The notes beneath the pieces are model-generated. The model worked only from the letters and a program-made list of their open reading frames with translations, ran no database searches and was not told the DNA's origin. Of a stretch of DNA of 64,000 nt, positions 1 through 11,110 are shown one piece after another (position 1 is the first letter of the stretch; each line of letters begins with the position of its first letter). A program made the position numbers and the translations under genes. This DNA is from Siphonodentalium dalli (Eukaryota; Mollusca; Scaphopoda; Gadilida; Siphonodentaliidae), in assembly GCA_032622095.1 (NCBI GenBank), contig CP136069.1:83596958-83660957 (forward strand), read 5' to 3'.

Positions 1-74
1 TTGGACACTGTGTTATAATCTTATTTATTATATCTTCATCAACTTTTTATGTCAAAATATAAATTGTATCTTGT

Positions 75-161
75 TGCTTGTTGCTATTCATCCAACTAAA
101 TCCTGAAAAGTTACCCATAATTCTGCTGTGGTTAAGGAGTTGATTATTTAGAGCATTACTG
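75..161. mobile_element. Family C (TA, mariner-like) half copy
   Basis: Right half only of the palindromic family C element: TCCAACTAAATCCTGAAAAG, then the CCATAATTCTGCTGTGG block, ending GCATTACTG followed by TA. Compare the full copies at 36782 and 37576. Confidence 0.8.
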
Positions 162-504
162 TAACATGGTATTCCATTCTCAAGATGTTATCATACTCTC
201 ATCACTATGTCATGACGTCATATTATTGCGTCATTCTGTATTCCTGCATGTTATAGTAGAAAAGGCTGGTGATGTAGCTTTAAGAATGTGTAAGGTCTAA
301 CCGTGTGTTTCATTGTAGTCAGAGTTCCAACAAACTGGTATAGAAATATAAAAAACGCAACAGTTATATTGTTAGTTGTTGTGAGTAGTGTACGTTTTTT
401 TCTCCTCATGCGATGCAGGTATAATTTTCAGAATGAAACACCTCATAAAAATAATCCTCTGCATATCACATGAGGAGAAAAACCATAAACTGCTAAGAAT
501 TGTT

Positions 505-908
505 AATGGCCCACTTAATTTTCGAACCCCAATTCACATTATGTAAAATATATGCCATGTTATATACCACTTAAAAGAGTAAGCTCCAAAACATTGTATT
601 TTCAACTTATTCGATGTAATAAACTGTGAACATGTTGCGTTTATTGAGAATCTGGCATCTGTTCTCAGTGTTCTGTGGCCATAACTGTGCACAAAGTCAA
701 TTATTCTGGGTGCCAAAGGGGGAAGTTATTGTATTATTTCAGCTATTTTCTATTACTCCATGGGCACCTTACGAGACACAGACATTCCAAATGGTGATGA
801 ATTATAGTATTTCATTTGTATTTTATGGCAAAGATTGTTATTAAAATCGTATATCAACGCACTATAAATAAAAATAATCGATGACTGGAAAATTAAGTGG
901 GCCTTTAA
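505..908 (+). mobile_element. Family D element (TTAAAGG ends)
   Basis: About 404 bp bounded by inverted GGCCCACTTAATTTTCGAA and GGAAAATTAAGTGGGCC(TTTAA) ends. The internal sequence (TGTGAACATGTTG, AGACACAGACATTCCAAATG) is shared with copies at 20602, 23180, 33505 and 56935. Short reading frames inside it (534-716, 626-844) are not genes. Confidence 0.85.
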
Positions 909-934
909 CTATTGTCTATTTATTCTCATTTTAG

Positions 935-3645
935 AGAAATATGCAAACCAGTATCTACCACCTGATATTGTACAGAAATTATTTCCACCAAAGATTGATA
1001 TTCCTGTTACTGAAGAAGATCAAGCAGACGCGAGAGATGTGGAATCACAGGCCGAGAGTAAAGATAGCGATAAAATCGCTGAGAATAAGTATAAAAAGGA
1101 TGAAAAGATTGAAGAGCCAATCAAAGTTGTCAATCAGGGTAATGACAAAACTAGAGATGATCTGAAATCTAGGGATAAGAGGTCAGAAACTACAGCTGAG
1201 GAAAAACGAACTGATCATAATACAAAGAAAGAAAAAGTTGAATCAAAAACTAAGAAAGATGACGCAAATAAACAGCAAATTAAAGGAAAGCTTGAGAAAG
1301 TGGATGCAAAAAAATCTGAATCAGTTAAAAGTGACTCAAATAAATCAAAGACGAAAGAACGTAAGTCAGATGAGACCGTCAAACGTGAAAAGTCAAAAGA
1401 CGATAAAGAGAAGATTGAGAAGAAGACTGAGGGAGAAAAAAGTAAATCTGAAGAAAAGAAGAAGAAAGATGAAAGCAAATTAAAGTCAAAAACTCCCAAG
1501 GCTGATGTGAAGTCTGAAGCTGATAAAAAAGAATCAGAATTGAAGGACGATAAAGTTGAGACTGACTCAAAGACATTGAAGAAAGAACCTGAGTCTCTTA
1601 AGGCTACAAGACTGTCTGACAGAAAGAAAGATGAGAAACCTAAAGAAACTCCTAAGGCCGAGAGGAAAGATGTGCCAATAACAGAAAAATCTGAAGAGGC
1701 TCCTAAGGCTGAAAAATCTAAAGAGGCTCCTAAGGCTGAAAAATCTAAAGAGGCTCCTAAGGCTGAAAAATCTAAAGAGGCTCCTAAGGCTGAAAAATCT
1801 AAAGAGTCTCCTAAGGCTGAAAAACTAAAAGAAACTCCTACGTCTGAAAAACCTAAAGAGACTCCTAAGGATGAAAACCCTAAAGAATCTCCCAAGGCTG
1901 AAAAACCTAAGGAAACTCCTCAGTCTGAAAAATCTAAAGAGGCTCCTAAGTCTGAAAAACCTAAAGAAACTCCTCAGTCTGAAAAACCAAAAGAGGCTCC
2001 TAAGTCTGAAAAACCAAAAGAGGCTCCTAAGTCTGAAAAACATAAAGAAACTCCTAAGTCTGAAAAACCTAAAGAGGCTCCTAAGGCTGAAAAACCAAAA
2101 GAAGCTCCTAAGTCTGAACACTCTAAAGAGGCTCATAAGTCTGAAAAACCAAAAGAGTCTCCTAAGGCTGAAAAACTAAAAGAAACTCCTACGTCTGAAA
2201 AACCTAAAGAGACTCCTAAGGATGAAAACCCTAAAGAATCTCCCAAGGCTGAAAAACCTAAGGAAACTCCTCAGTCTGAAAAATCTAAAGAGGCTCCTAA
2301 GTCTGAAAAACCTAAAGAAACTCCTCAGTCTGAAAAACCAAAAGAGGCTCCTAAGTCTGAAAAACCAAAAGAGGCTCCTAAGTCTGAAAAACATAAAGAA
2401 ACTCCTCAGTCTGAAAAACCTAAAGAGGCTCCTAAGTCTGAAAAACCTAAAGAGGCCCCCAAGTCTGAAAAACCTAAAGAGGCTCCTAAGTCTGAAAAAC
2501 CTAAAGAGGCTCCCAAGTCTGAAAAACCTCAAGAAACTCACAAGGCTGAAAAACCTAAAGAAACTCCTCAGTCTGAAAAACCTAAAGAGACTCCTAAGTC
2601 TGAAAAACATAAAGAGGCTCCCAAGTCTGAAAAACCTAAAGAAACTCCTCAGTCTGAAAAACATAAAGAAACTCCTCAGTCTGAAAAACCAAAAGAGGCT
2701 CCTAAGTCTGAAAAACCTAAAGAGGCTCCTAAGTCTGAAAAACCTAAAGAGGCTCCCAAGTCTGAAAAACCTAAAGAGGCTCCCAAGTCTGAAAAACATC
2801 AAGAAACTCACAAGGCTGAAAAACCTAAAGAAACTCCTCAGTCTGAAAAACCTAAAGAGACTCCTAAGTCTGAAAAACATAAAGAGGCTCCCAAGTCTGA
2901 AAAACCTAAAGAAACTCCTCAGTCTGAAAAATCTAAAGAGGCTCCTAAGTCTGAAAAACCTAAAGAAATTCCCAAGGCTGAAAAACATAAAGAAACTCCT
3001 CAGTCTGAAAAATCTAAAGAGGCTCCTAAGTCTGAAAAACCTAAAGAAATTCCCAAGGCTGAAAAACCTAAAGAAACTCCTCAGTCTGAAAAACCTAAAG
3101 AGGCTCCTAAGTCTGAAAAACCTAAAGAAACTCCTAAGGCTGAAAAACCTAAAGAGACTCCTAAGTCTGAAAAATCTAAAGATGCCCCTAAGACTGAAAA
3201 CAATAAAGAGACGTCCAAGGCTGAAAAACCTAAAGAAACTCCTAAGGCTGAGAGGAAAGATGTGCCAATAACAGAAAAATCTAAAGAGGCTCCTGAGGCT
3301 GAAAAAGCTAAAGAGGCTCCTAAAACTGAAAGTAAAGATGCTCCAAAAACAGAGAAAGTGGAAAGTGAAGAAACAACAAAGGCAGAACAACCTAAAGAAA
3401 CTCATAAGACTGAAAGTAAAGACAAACCAAAAACAGAGGAAGCTAAGGAAACTCCTAAGGCTCAAAGTAAAGACGCTCCAAAAGCTGAAAAACCAAAAGA
3501 AACTGATGAGAAATCAGGAGGTAATTCCGGAGAGGAGAAAAAGGAGAAGAAATCAAAGAAAGACTATCCCAAAATTGGAATAACCAACAATGCTGACTAC
3601 AAGATAAGGAAAAAGCTTGATGCGGCTGATGAAATAGTTGAGAAG
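935..3645 (+). CDS. ASPH: ASPH exon: giant charged luminal repeat region (partial gene)
   Basis: Internal coding exon of aspartyl/asparaginyl beta-hydroxylase, an ER type II membrane enzyme that hydroxylates Asp/Asn in EGF-like domains. The reading frame is open for 903 codons from the acceptor ctcattttag (ending 934) to the donor gagaag|gttt at 3645 (starts with 2 bases of a codon, ends in phase 0). The first ~37 residues are ordinary (YLPPDIVQKLFPPK), followed by ~200 residues of mixed K/E/S/D sequence. Residues ~250-771 of the visible part are nonapeptide repeats of the type KPKEAPKSE. The last ~25 residues (YKIRKKLDAADEIVEK) match the conserved start of the TPR-like region and join in frame to the exon at 6052. 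In vertebrate ASPH/junctin this luminal stretch is also K/E-rich but much shorter; the size here is unusual. The GTG at 1039 is not a start: the true N terminus and transmembrane segment must lie upstream of the window. Confidence 0.9.
1636..3357 (+). repeat. Coding 27-bp minisatellite (nonapeptide array) with higher-order duplications
   Basis: Units of 27 bp encode K-(P/S/H)-K-E-(A/T/S/I)-P-(K/Q)-(S/A)-E. The regular array runs about 1684-3249, roughly 58 units, with degenerate units to ~3357. One 24-bp unit (RKDVPITE, near 1660) recurs near 3250, so similar segments bound the array 1590 bp apart. Higher-order copies are visible: the segment beginning at 1810 reappears at 2161 (offset 351 = 13 units), the one at 2531 reappears at 2801 (offset 270 = 10 units), and the one at 2960 reappears at 3041 (offset 81 = 3 units). 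All offsets are multiples of 27, so the frame is preserved, consistent with unequal exchange under coding constraint. Confidence 0.95.
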
Positions 3646-3812
3646 GTTTGTTATTTTCACTTTTTATGTTCCCAATATAGCCACAGCATAATATATACAC
3701 CTCAATAAAGTAAGTTTTCCCCTTAATACATTGACCCATATCTCTCCAGAGGTGTATCCAATTGTCCTGAAATTTTGCATATTTTATTGGAATTGATTGA
3801 GCAAGATCTTAG

Positions 3813-4067
3813 CTCTTTCATGATGGGAGGTGCGCTGGTGCAATAGTAAAGACCCTGTGCCAGCACATTCTCTTATATAAGCGAGTCTCCCATAGGGAGC
3901 CTCGCATATATAAGATAATGCACTGGCTTACAAGGTCAAGGTAAATATTGTTAGGCCAATGTATTCTCTTATATAACCGAGGCTCCCAATGGGAGACTCG
4001 CATATATAAGAGAATGCATTGGCACAGGGTTTTCGCAAAATTTCAGGAAGCTCCAGTCATGGAATGG
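3813..4067 (+). mobile_element. Family A twin-hairpin element (piggyBac-like MITE)
   Basis: Left end CTCTTTCATGATGGGAG, right end CTCCAGTCATGGAATGG followed by TTAA at 4068. It holds two palindromes (each arm CATTCTCTTATATA...GCGAG) separated by a short spacer AAGGTCAAGGTAAATATTG. The left TTAA is degraded. Confidence 0.85.
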
Positions 4068-4518
4068 TTAATTATAAATTAATAATTTAAAAGACACAGT
4101 TCAGATTTCAAGCTGCTAAATTCAGACATTATTCTTGTTGTTGCAATTACTAATATACATACATGTATACTTGGTGAGTGCACACATTATTCCTCAACCT
4201 GCAGACATGGAATTTGCCTGGATCTGACAAAGGTTAGTAATTCAACACAGTGGAATGGCATACACGAATATCATGCAAATTTGGTTCGAACATATTGGTA
4301 GGGTAAGTGTGTATGTGATCACCAGGAGTCGCTCAAGTTCACAGTTGGTCAAAGTAGAATTTGTGACATGCTTGGTAAGGCTCCCATACACTTAAATCTA
4401 TGATTGGTTTGTGGTTAACCCATGTAAGCTCTGCGTGATTGTGCTCTAAACTTAATACCATGATTTTGAAAAGTGCTATTTTCAATTTAATTTCCACTTA
4501 TTCAAGTGCAACACTACC

Positions 4519-5130
4519 AAGCATGCAAATAGTGTGTCTGTCATTTTCAGAATGAGGTCCCCAGAGGAAGAATTTAGTGATGGTGTCCCACACAGTGGCT
4601 AGCATCACCAAATTCACCCTCTTGGGACCTGATGCTGCTTTTGCCTCATGTTCTGAGAAGTATCTATAGTCTCAAATTAACATTGTTTTTAGTTAATTTT
4701 TCCCTTCTGGGAAGTTTCCCCCAATTTTTCCCTTCTGGGAAGTTTCCCCCCCCCCCCTAATTTGCAGAAGATAAAATGCATAATGGAGGTGACTAATGGG
4801 TGAACATCACCAACTTCAACTTGGGAATTTTCAATCTGATCAATTCTGATCAGGCCTCATCTTCTCTGGAAAGTATCGTTATGATCAAATTAGCAAGTTT
4901 GCTTTGTTCCTTTAGCAACTTCTTCACAAAGAGACTTTTTCTTTTTGAGTTTAGTTTCCCTATATCCCCAAATTGGCAGACGACACATTGCATAATAGAG
5001 GTGCCCAATGAGTGCAATATTCACCACCTGGGATCTTTCGTGATGTTAGCCTGCTGTGCGGGGTAGCATCACTAAATTCACCCTCTAGGAATCCCATTAG
5101 AACTACAAATGTCCGGGACCTTATTCTCAG
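4519..5130 (+). mobile_element. Family B-type hAT-like sequence, composite
   Basis: Begins AAGCATGCAAATAGTGTGTC and CAGAATGAGGTCCCCAGAG with the first hairpin at 4550-4635. The family B spacer (TTTTTCCCTTCTGGGAAG, GTGAACATCACCAACTTC) is followed by a second partial spacer from ~4850 with another half hairpin near 5040-5090. It looks like two degraded copies joined. A C-run lies at 4747-4757. Confidence 0.75.
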
Positions 5131-5189
5131 GCCTGATTTGGTTGCCAGTTTTCAAAGTTTCTTCCTGCTCTATAATTTGAGTATGCATA

Positions 5190-5364
5190 CAGTAATGCCC
5201 TAATTAATCGACTCCTTAACCACAGCAGAATTATGGGTAACTTTTCAGGATTTAGTCTCAAGAGCTTTCCGATGAATGGCAACAAACCATATTTCCAACT
5301 AAATCCTGAAAAGTTACCCATAATTCTGATGTGGTTAAGGAGTCAATTAATTAGGGCATTGCTG
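5190..5364. mobile_element. Family C palindromic element
   Basis: CAGTAATGCCCTAATTAATC ... GGGCATTGCTG, 175 bp, TA on both sides (5188-5189, 5365-5366). The two arms are near-perfect inverted copies; the loop region is shortened relative to the ~213-bp copies. Confidence 0.9.
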
Positions 5365-5716
5365 TATAGTCCTTAAGAAAAATGTTTAATTTCTGTAATG
5401 AGAAAATGTACTCAGCCAATCAACAGTATATATACTAATATTTCTACACCAATATGGACTGATTTATATAATTACTTGAGGCCAGAATATATCAATGACC
5501 TAAGTACTAAATTACAGAATTTATATAAATTGTGCATTGAGTATAGGGCCCTAGTATATATGTATAAAATATACTCACAAATATCTGTATCTACATGTAA
5601 GAATAAGAATCTGAGTCGATGATAATGAAATCTCTGTTTAATAGGGAACCTTCCAGAAAAATCATCGAAGGCATGATAAATATTACAGTAACTCTCAAAA
5701 TATGTGTCCCTTTTAA

Positions 5717-5909
5717 CCCTTCCATGGCTGGAGCTTCCTGAAATTTTGCGAAACCCTGTGCCAATACATTCTCTTATATATGTGAGTCTCCCATAGGGAG
5801 CTTCGCATACATGTATATAAGAGAATACATTATTGGCCTAACAATATTTACCTTGTGAGGCGCCCTATGGGAGACACGCATATATAAAAGAATGCACTGG
5901 CACAGGACA
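5717..5909 (-). mobile_element. Family A element, truncated
   Basis: TTAA (5713-5716) precedes CCCTTCCATGGCTGGAGC. First hairpin 5760-5830, then the spacer and part of the second hairpin; the far terminus is missing. Confidence 0.8.
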
Positions 5910-6051
5910 TTTATTTTTTTTTGTTGCTTAGAATAAAAAGAAATTATCAAACTTTTTCACAAAAACGTGTTGTTTCGATGTTGCATCCTGTGTGATAGAA
6001 CCCTTACTACGCAGAGCTCGATGGAATAATTTCTCCTCTTACTACCTCCAG

Positions 6052-6289
6052 GGAAAGTTTGAAGATGCTCTGAAAGATTATGAGAAAATACTCAGCAAGC
6101 ACCCAGAGAGCCCAAGGGCACTGTATGGCAAAGGGAGAACACTCTTCAAGAAGGCAGAGAAGTTAAGCAGTAATCAATTTCTTGAAAAATCCATGGAAGC
6201 TCTCGATAAGATTCTCTGGACAAAAGATGTGCCAAAACAGTTAATGCTTACCGCTGGTCAGGAGTTGGCTGATCATCAGCTATTCAGAG
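6052..6289 (+). CDS. ASPH: ASPH exon: start of TPR-like region
   Basis: Coding exon read in phase 0 from acceptor ctacctccag (ending 6051) to donor at 6290 (gttagt), ending with one base of a Gly codon. It encodes about 79 residues beginning GKFEDALKDYEKILSKHPES, with PRALYGKG following, a tetratricopeptide-like helical pair that matches the conserved region after the charged domain of ASPH. The preceding exon ends DEIVEK, so the junction reads EIVEK-GKFEDAL, as expected. The preceding intron (3646-6051) is full of transposon copies. Confidence 0.93.
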
Positions 6290-7815
6290 GTTAGTTTCCA
6301 GATTTTGATTGGAAAACAATTCAACGTCGCACTTTAAACCTTCATGATGGGAGCTGTGCTGGTTTAGCATTAAAGATCCTGTGCCAGTGCATTCTCTTAT
6401 ATAAGCGAGTCTCCTCTCAGGGAGCATTGCATATATAGGAGAATGCACTGACTTATAAGGTCAAGGTAAATATTGTTAGGCCAATGTATTCTCTTATATA
6501 TGCGAGGCTCCCTATGTAAGATAGGATTGTTCAGATGAGTCTGTTTCATTGAATCTGTTGTGCATTTTATGTGTATCCATACCATAGTATGATACACATA
6601 GCCTCAATATCCGTATTGGCCACTCTTCATTCGTCTGTCTGTCCATCTGTCTGTCTGTCAGGAGACACTTTACGCATGATATGGTTTTCTTAGCCCAAAA
6701 TACAGATTAATTTTGAATATGGGTTTGATTTGAGTATTTTTCTACTGACTTATGGCTCGTTTTCATCTTAGAATTCTCGAATGCTGCAATAACTCAAACA
6801 TTTTTTAATGGACTCTCCTATTCAGTTCTAAAAGTATAAATTGGAATAGTCTATTGTTCATTTGTAGGGATTTTTTTCAGAATATGGGCAGAGAGAATCC
6901 CCATTTAGTAGCACTATTTTAAATAATTCAAAATTATTCTGCAGTCTCACTGGGCGGATTCCATAATACTTGGTATGGAGCATTGCCATAAGACATAGTT
7001 TATAATTTGTTCATAGGGTCATGGTTGAGTGAATTTTAGGGGACACCAAGTGTCCAGAAGATTAACATTGAGGGCTATGGGATTTTCATGGATTTCATGT
7101 CGAAAACAGAAATTAATGCTTTTCTGTGTATTAAAAATATCTTTTGAGTGATCTAGAGCATTTGGAAAAGTGCTGTCTTCAGTTTATTATGTCAAGAGCT
7201 TCAGGGGGTCCTAGACAAGAGGAAACATAAGGGTCAGATAACTGTAAATAATATAAGTACTTCAAAAATGATTGCCATGATCCGTAGCTTCCAATTTGTT
7301 CATACTGTCATCGTGGATTGAATTTTAGGGGCCACAGAGCACTTAGAAGATTAACATTGAATATTTTTGATTTTAGTATCCAAGCTACTTGTAAAACATT
7401 GTAATGTGTTAAATAATTCTATTGATGGTTATTTACTGTCTTTTATATGAACTGTTGTAAACTGTTTCGAGTTAGGGGTCATAGGGCTGGAATCCTCATC
7501 ATATTATGGCTGTATAAACATGGATAATACTTTGGTATGGTCTAAGCTATTTTCTTGAGAGTTATACTGACCACCAGGGTATGAACTGTATTCATTTATC
7601 GCAGGTTATGGGTCCTAGGTTTTTCCAATGTTATTGTATGCCTACCAATGTCAAAGTGACAAGTGCTACTCATGCAAAATTGGCACTGGGACCCATAAAT
7701 TCCATTCCTCCTGACTACTCGTCAATGAGTTTATAGTATAGAAAGAGTTAATCATCATTTGCATTTGCTATCCCCGACATTGAGCCTGCCATTCATTTTG
7801 TATATGATTTTCCAG
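6290..7815 (+). other. ASPH intron
   Basis: A family A relic occupies 6338-6520. A short TGTC microsatellite lies at ~6637-6660, and a degraded family G-like stretch near 6815-6905. The remainder (6910-7810) is AT-rich with no recognisable feature. Confidence 0.7.
6338..6520 (+). mobile_element. Family A element, truncated
   Basis: TTAA at 6334-6337, then ACCTTCATGATGGGAGCTG, one full hairpin, the spacer and half of the second hairpin. The right terminus is lost. Confidence 0.8.
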
Positions 7816-7952
7816 GATGGCACGGAAAAACCACGAAAACATGGAAGAGGCTGTCTGAGCTTTATCCAAGTGAAATTACACTGAGACAAGAAGTCTGTGT
7901 CAGCTACCTTTATAGAAACAATAATGATGTTGGCAAGAAATGCTTTGAGAAG
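7816..7952 (+). CDS. ASPH: ASPH exon: TPR-like region
   Basis: Acceptor tgattttccag ends at 7815 and donor gtaagt begins at 7953. The first two bases finish the Gly codon begun in the previous exon (FR-G-WHGKTTKTWKRL). 45 further codons include SELYPSEITLRQEVCVSYLY and end CFEK in phase 0. This corresponds to the ASPH segment leading into the second TPR-like repeat. It is too short to be seen as a long reading frame and was found from the splice phases and family similarity. Confidence 0.9.
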
Positions 7953-8728
7953 GTAAGTTGCAATATCAACCCTGTAACCCTTCTTTGCTAAATACTCATT
8001 GATGAGTAGATCCCTTAGTAAATGTTCAGATAATATAAGTTCAACAAACGATCTCAGTCTGTCTGTCCATCTGTCAGTAAGATTTTTCGCGATGCTTTAT
8101 TGGATTCTGTTGAAACTTGTCATAGTTGTTTCTAATGAGGAGACGATGTGTCGCATATAAATTGCTTCCAATCGTTGAAGGTCAATGTCATATGACAAGG
8201 TCATTCTCTTGATTAAATCACCAGACACTACCCTTCATGTCCACTCAAAACTTTTGTGTACATCACATGATTTCAACAAAACAAGGCATGATGTTTAACC
8301 TAAGCCTAAGGGTGATGGTGTATCACGATATGTGTTCATTGTGGTTAAGGTTTGTCATAGGTTAAGGTCGGATGTGATCTGATGTGTACAATGCATTAAC
8401 AGACTCAACGGATTGCAACTATTTTCAAAACCAATGCATACCTTATATGGAAACGAGGTGATGATGTTGCCTATTTTCAATGCATTCTTTATATAACTTT
8501 GGGCCCAGATATACTAAATCTGATAGGTTTTTTATGAAAAAATATGGGGGTATTATATTCAAAAAGACATCATGGAATGCAACATTACAAATTATTGGAG
8601 GTCAATGTATAAATTCATTACAGGGGCATAGTCATTTCCAAGTGACATTTCTTGTTAAACTGAAGGTTGGTAAACATGTCACACCCAAGAATTATCACTA
8701 TACATAATTTGTTTTGTTTTTTGAACAG
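7953..8728 (+). other. ASPH intron with family G fragment
   Basis: 7970-8065 matches the left end of family G (CTAAATACTCATTGATGAG ... AAGTTCAACAAACGA). The rest shows no recognisable structure. Confidence 0.6.
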
Positions 8729-8923
8729 CTTCTTCAAGAAAACCCATCTAGTGGATTTGCAAAGGTGCACATAGGTTTTATTTTGAAGATTGAAGAGAAT
8801 GATATAGAGGGGGCAGTCGAGATGATGAAAGCCGGAATTGATAGCGGTGAACCTGGGACAGATCAGGGAAAGTTTTATACCCATCTAGGTGATGCATTGC
8901 AACGACTTGGTCGCAAAGATGAG
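8729..8923 (+). CDS. ASPH: ASPH exon: TPR-like region
   Basis: A 65-codon phase 0/0 exon between acceptor ttttttgaacag (ending 8728) and donor gtatga (8924). It encodes LLQENPSSGFAKVHIGFILK and later IDSGEPGTDQGKFYTHLGDA, which closely resembles the most conserved part of the ASPH TPR-like domain (the FAKVH-GFILK and ESGDPGTDDGRFYFHLGDA regions of the vertebrate enzyme). This domain packs against the catalytic domain and helps bind the EGF-like substrate. Confidence 0.95.
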
Positions 8924-10171
8924 GTATGATTCAGGCTTTGTGTTTTATAAATCACACGGGGCTAAAACAATTAGGGTCCTACTGGAACCTACATGGAGCT
9001 GAATATAATATGAAATATTGAATGCTGTATTTTCCGAACATAATACCAACAAGCTCAATTGTCAATCCTTTAAATTGATAATAGTCATATTTTCTCTGTA
9101 TGTATCTTTCAAATAAACAATCAATAACTTCCCCATCGCGATTTTAAAGGCACGGATGGCCTTCGCGGTGGGTATGCTGTTAAAATTGTCACTTCTGTTG
9201 AAACCACCATAAACAGAAAGAATATTAAAATAGAGACAGACATTGTTCTGATACTGATCATAAATATCACGTAAATAGTATATTATTTTCAAGTTTGTAT
9301 CTTTGTTAGGTAAACAAAGGCCTAAAATGTTACAGAACCTGGCTTTAGTTTACATAACAAAGCATACAAACTTGACAATAACATACTATATACATGATAT
9401 TTATGATTCGTTTTACAGGGCTTACGAAAAGAAATTGGAAGTGCCAAGTGCGGGACTGTTCATAGGGATTGCATCTGTAGGCCCTGTCAAAATCCAACTC
9501 CTGGTATGATTGTCCCCAGTAATAAGTTTTGGGATTATTGAATGGAGTCTCTCAATTCAGTTGTCCAAATGATTTTTGTGACAAATTGATTCCACTTGAC
9601 TTCATTTTTCGATGATGGAGCGGTCAATACTCGAAATACTAGTTATCTCTCACACCCCCAGAACATGGTTTATTTAAATTTCGATACGGAAAATATAATT
9701 ATGGTGAGATAGAATATCTTGTAGACTCATCCATATCTGTGGTGTCACTTATTTTGGCATTCACAGGTCTGTTACAGTTCAAACCAAGCACTTCATGTTC
9801 GAAAATGTGATAAAATATCAGTCCAACATGAGGCAGAGTTAAAAGCACTGTAAACATTTGTGTACTCTCACCGTGGATGTAATTCACAGGCGTGACATTA
9901 GCACTTTTAATTAACCGAGAAATGGTTATATCACCTCTTGGTGTGTAATAAATGATAGTAATTAACCCTGAAATCGGTTTTCCCAGATTAAATGGAATGT
10001 TCACTTATGAGACTTATTGAGAGTACTGGTAATTGTTTTTCAGAAGCTGATAATTTCCATTTGTTAAATTATTAATTTGTATTTTGTATAGGATTGTAAT
10101 TACAAAGACATTTTTGCACTTGATTTTTTCAACATGTGTCATATATCTTTCTTCGTTGGCTATTTGTACAG
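8924..10171 (+). other. ASPH intron with family M end
   Basis: About 9146-9300 resembles the left arm of the 55344 element (AAAGGCACGGATGGCCTTCG, CGGTGGGTATGCTGTTAAAA, AAACAGAAAGAA). No matching right end was found. The rest (9300-10170) has only short chance reading frames. Confidence 0.6.
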
Positions 10172-10309
10172 GCGTATGTCTATTATAAGGCTGGGGAAGA
10201 GAAGGGCCATTATAAGTCACAGTTCCAGCGATCGCAGTATAATGTGGACCGTCTCACCTCAAGACCAATCTGGACCAAAAAGCAGACTGGATATGAGAAA
10301 TATATGCAG
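10172..10309 (+). CDS. ASPH: ASPH exon: linker to catalytic domain
   Basis: A 46-codon phase 0/0 exon between acceptor ctatttgtacag (ending 10171) and donor gtacct (10310). It begins AYVYYKAGEEKGHYKSQFQR and continues SQYNVDRLTSRPIWTKKQTG, matching the conserved ASPH motif with R-S-x-YNV and the W-T-x-K-x-TGY element that precedes the oxygenase domain. Intron sequence follows directly and contains a hAT-like family B element from ~10428. Confidence 0.93.
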
Positions 10310-10427
10310 GTACCTTGTTGACATCCAAATTGAGGAGAAGTAGGCTTGATATAACAATGAACAGCAGTTTCAATTTTAGTTTGAGTGTGTTTTATTGAAG
10401 AGTATCAAGCCTGAATTTAGTGCAACT

Positions 10428-10850
10428 GACATTTGCAGAATGAGGTCCCCAGAGGGTGAATTTAGTTGAGTTAGTGACGCTATCCCGCATAGCGGGCTAG
10501 CATCAACAAAATTCACCCTCAGGGACCTCATTCTGCTTAAGTCTCAACTGCTATGGGAGACCTAAGATCAGATTGAAGTTCCCCAGTTGAAGTTGGTGAT
10601 GTTCACCCATTAGTCACCTCAATTATGCATTTATCTTCTGCAAATTAGGGAGATATCGAAACAAGCATGACAAGGGAAAAAGAAACTAAAAACAATGTTA
10701 ATTTGAGACTATAGTTATTTCCTCGAAGATGAGGCCCAGCAGAATTAGGTCCCCAGAGGGTGAATTTTGTGATGCCAGCCCGCTTAGCGGGATAGCGTCA
10801 CTAAATTTTCCCTCTGGGGACCTCATTATGCAAATGTTAGCACACTAAAT
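10428..10850 (+). mobile_element. Family B element (hAT-like)
   Basis: Two ~100-bp hairpins (10438-10540 and 10740-10835) built on CAGAATGAGGTCCCCAGAGG and its inverse, around the conserved family B spacer. Terminal CAAGCC motifs are eroded. Confidence 0.85.
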
Positions 10851-10904
10851 TCAGCCACAATGTCATACCCCTCAATAAAACACACTCAAAGTTCATTCAT
10901 CGTA

Positions 10905-11110
10905 CTCCCATTATTGAAGAGAATGGGGAGTATACTTGATTGACTGCGTCCATCCATTTTCCATCTGTTTGTCAGTACGTCTATCTCAGACATGGGTTAT
11001 CATATCTGAATGAAAATTGATATGGAGATTCACTATCATGACTGCTTTCAAAAGGGGGGCACATGACATTCATGTTTTCCATTCTAGAGTTATCCTTCTT
11101 TTATCTGAAA
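10905..11110 (+). repeat. Family L monomer (degenerate interspersed repeat)
   Basis: Contains TCTATCTCAGACATGGGTTA, GAATGAAAATTGATATGG and CCATTCTAGAGTTATCC, the landmarks of the ~160-bp units tandemly repeated at 16640-17480 and 60170-60430. Confidence 0.6.

Larger units (their letters stand above)
1..934 (+). other. ASPH intron 5' of the giant exon (partial)
   Basis: No coding exon recognised. It holds half of a family C palindrome (75-161) and a family D element (505-908) ending 27 bp before the exon. A loose inverted repeat of tctcctcatg lies at ~395-487. The transmembrane exons of ASPH are not visible here. Confidence 0.6.
3646..6051 (+). other. ASPH intron, mobile-element rich
   Basis: Intron between the giant exon and the first TPR exon. 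It contains family A at 3813 and 5717, family B-type sequence ~4519-5130 and family C at 5190. Segments 4072-4516 and 5370-5710 show nothing recognisable. An AATAAA at 3704-3709 lies just inside the 5' end (see findings). Confidence 0.8.

Noticed and set aside
1039-1041. Start codon of the large reading frame at 1039
   Set aside because: It is a GTG, and the frame is open back to a good splice acceptor at 934 with plausible protein sequence (KYANQYLPPD), so translation must enter from an upstream exon.
1636-3357. CRISPR-like array
   Set aside because: The repeats are directly adjacent 27-bp coding units without unique spacers, inside a spliced animal gene.
2176-3465. Long antisense reading frame (429 codons) over the ASPH repeat
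   Set aside because: It is the mirror of the 27-bp coding minisatellite: a repeat without stops on the reverse strand stays open whatever its function. The product (RSLFRFFRL repeats) resembles no protein and the sense strand is clearly the ASPH exon.
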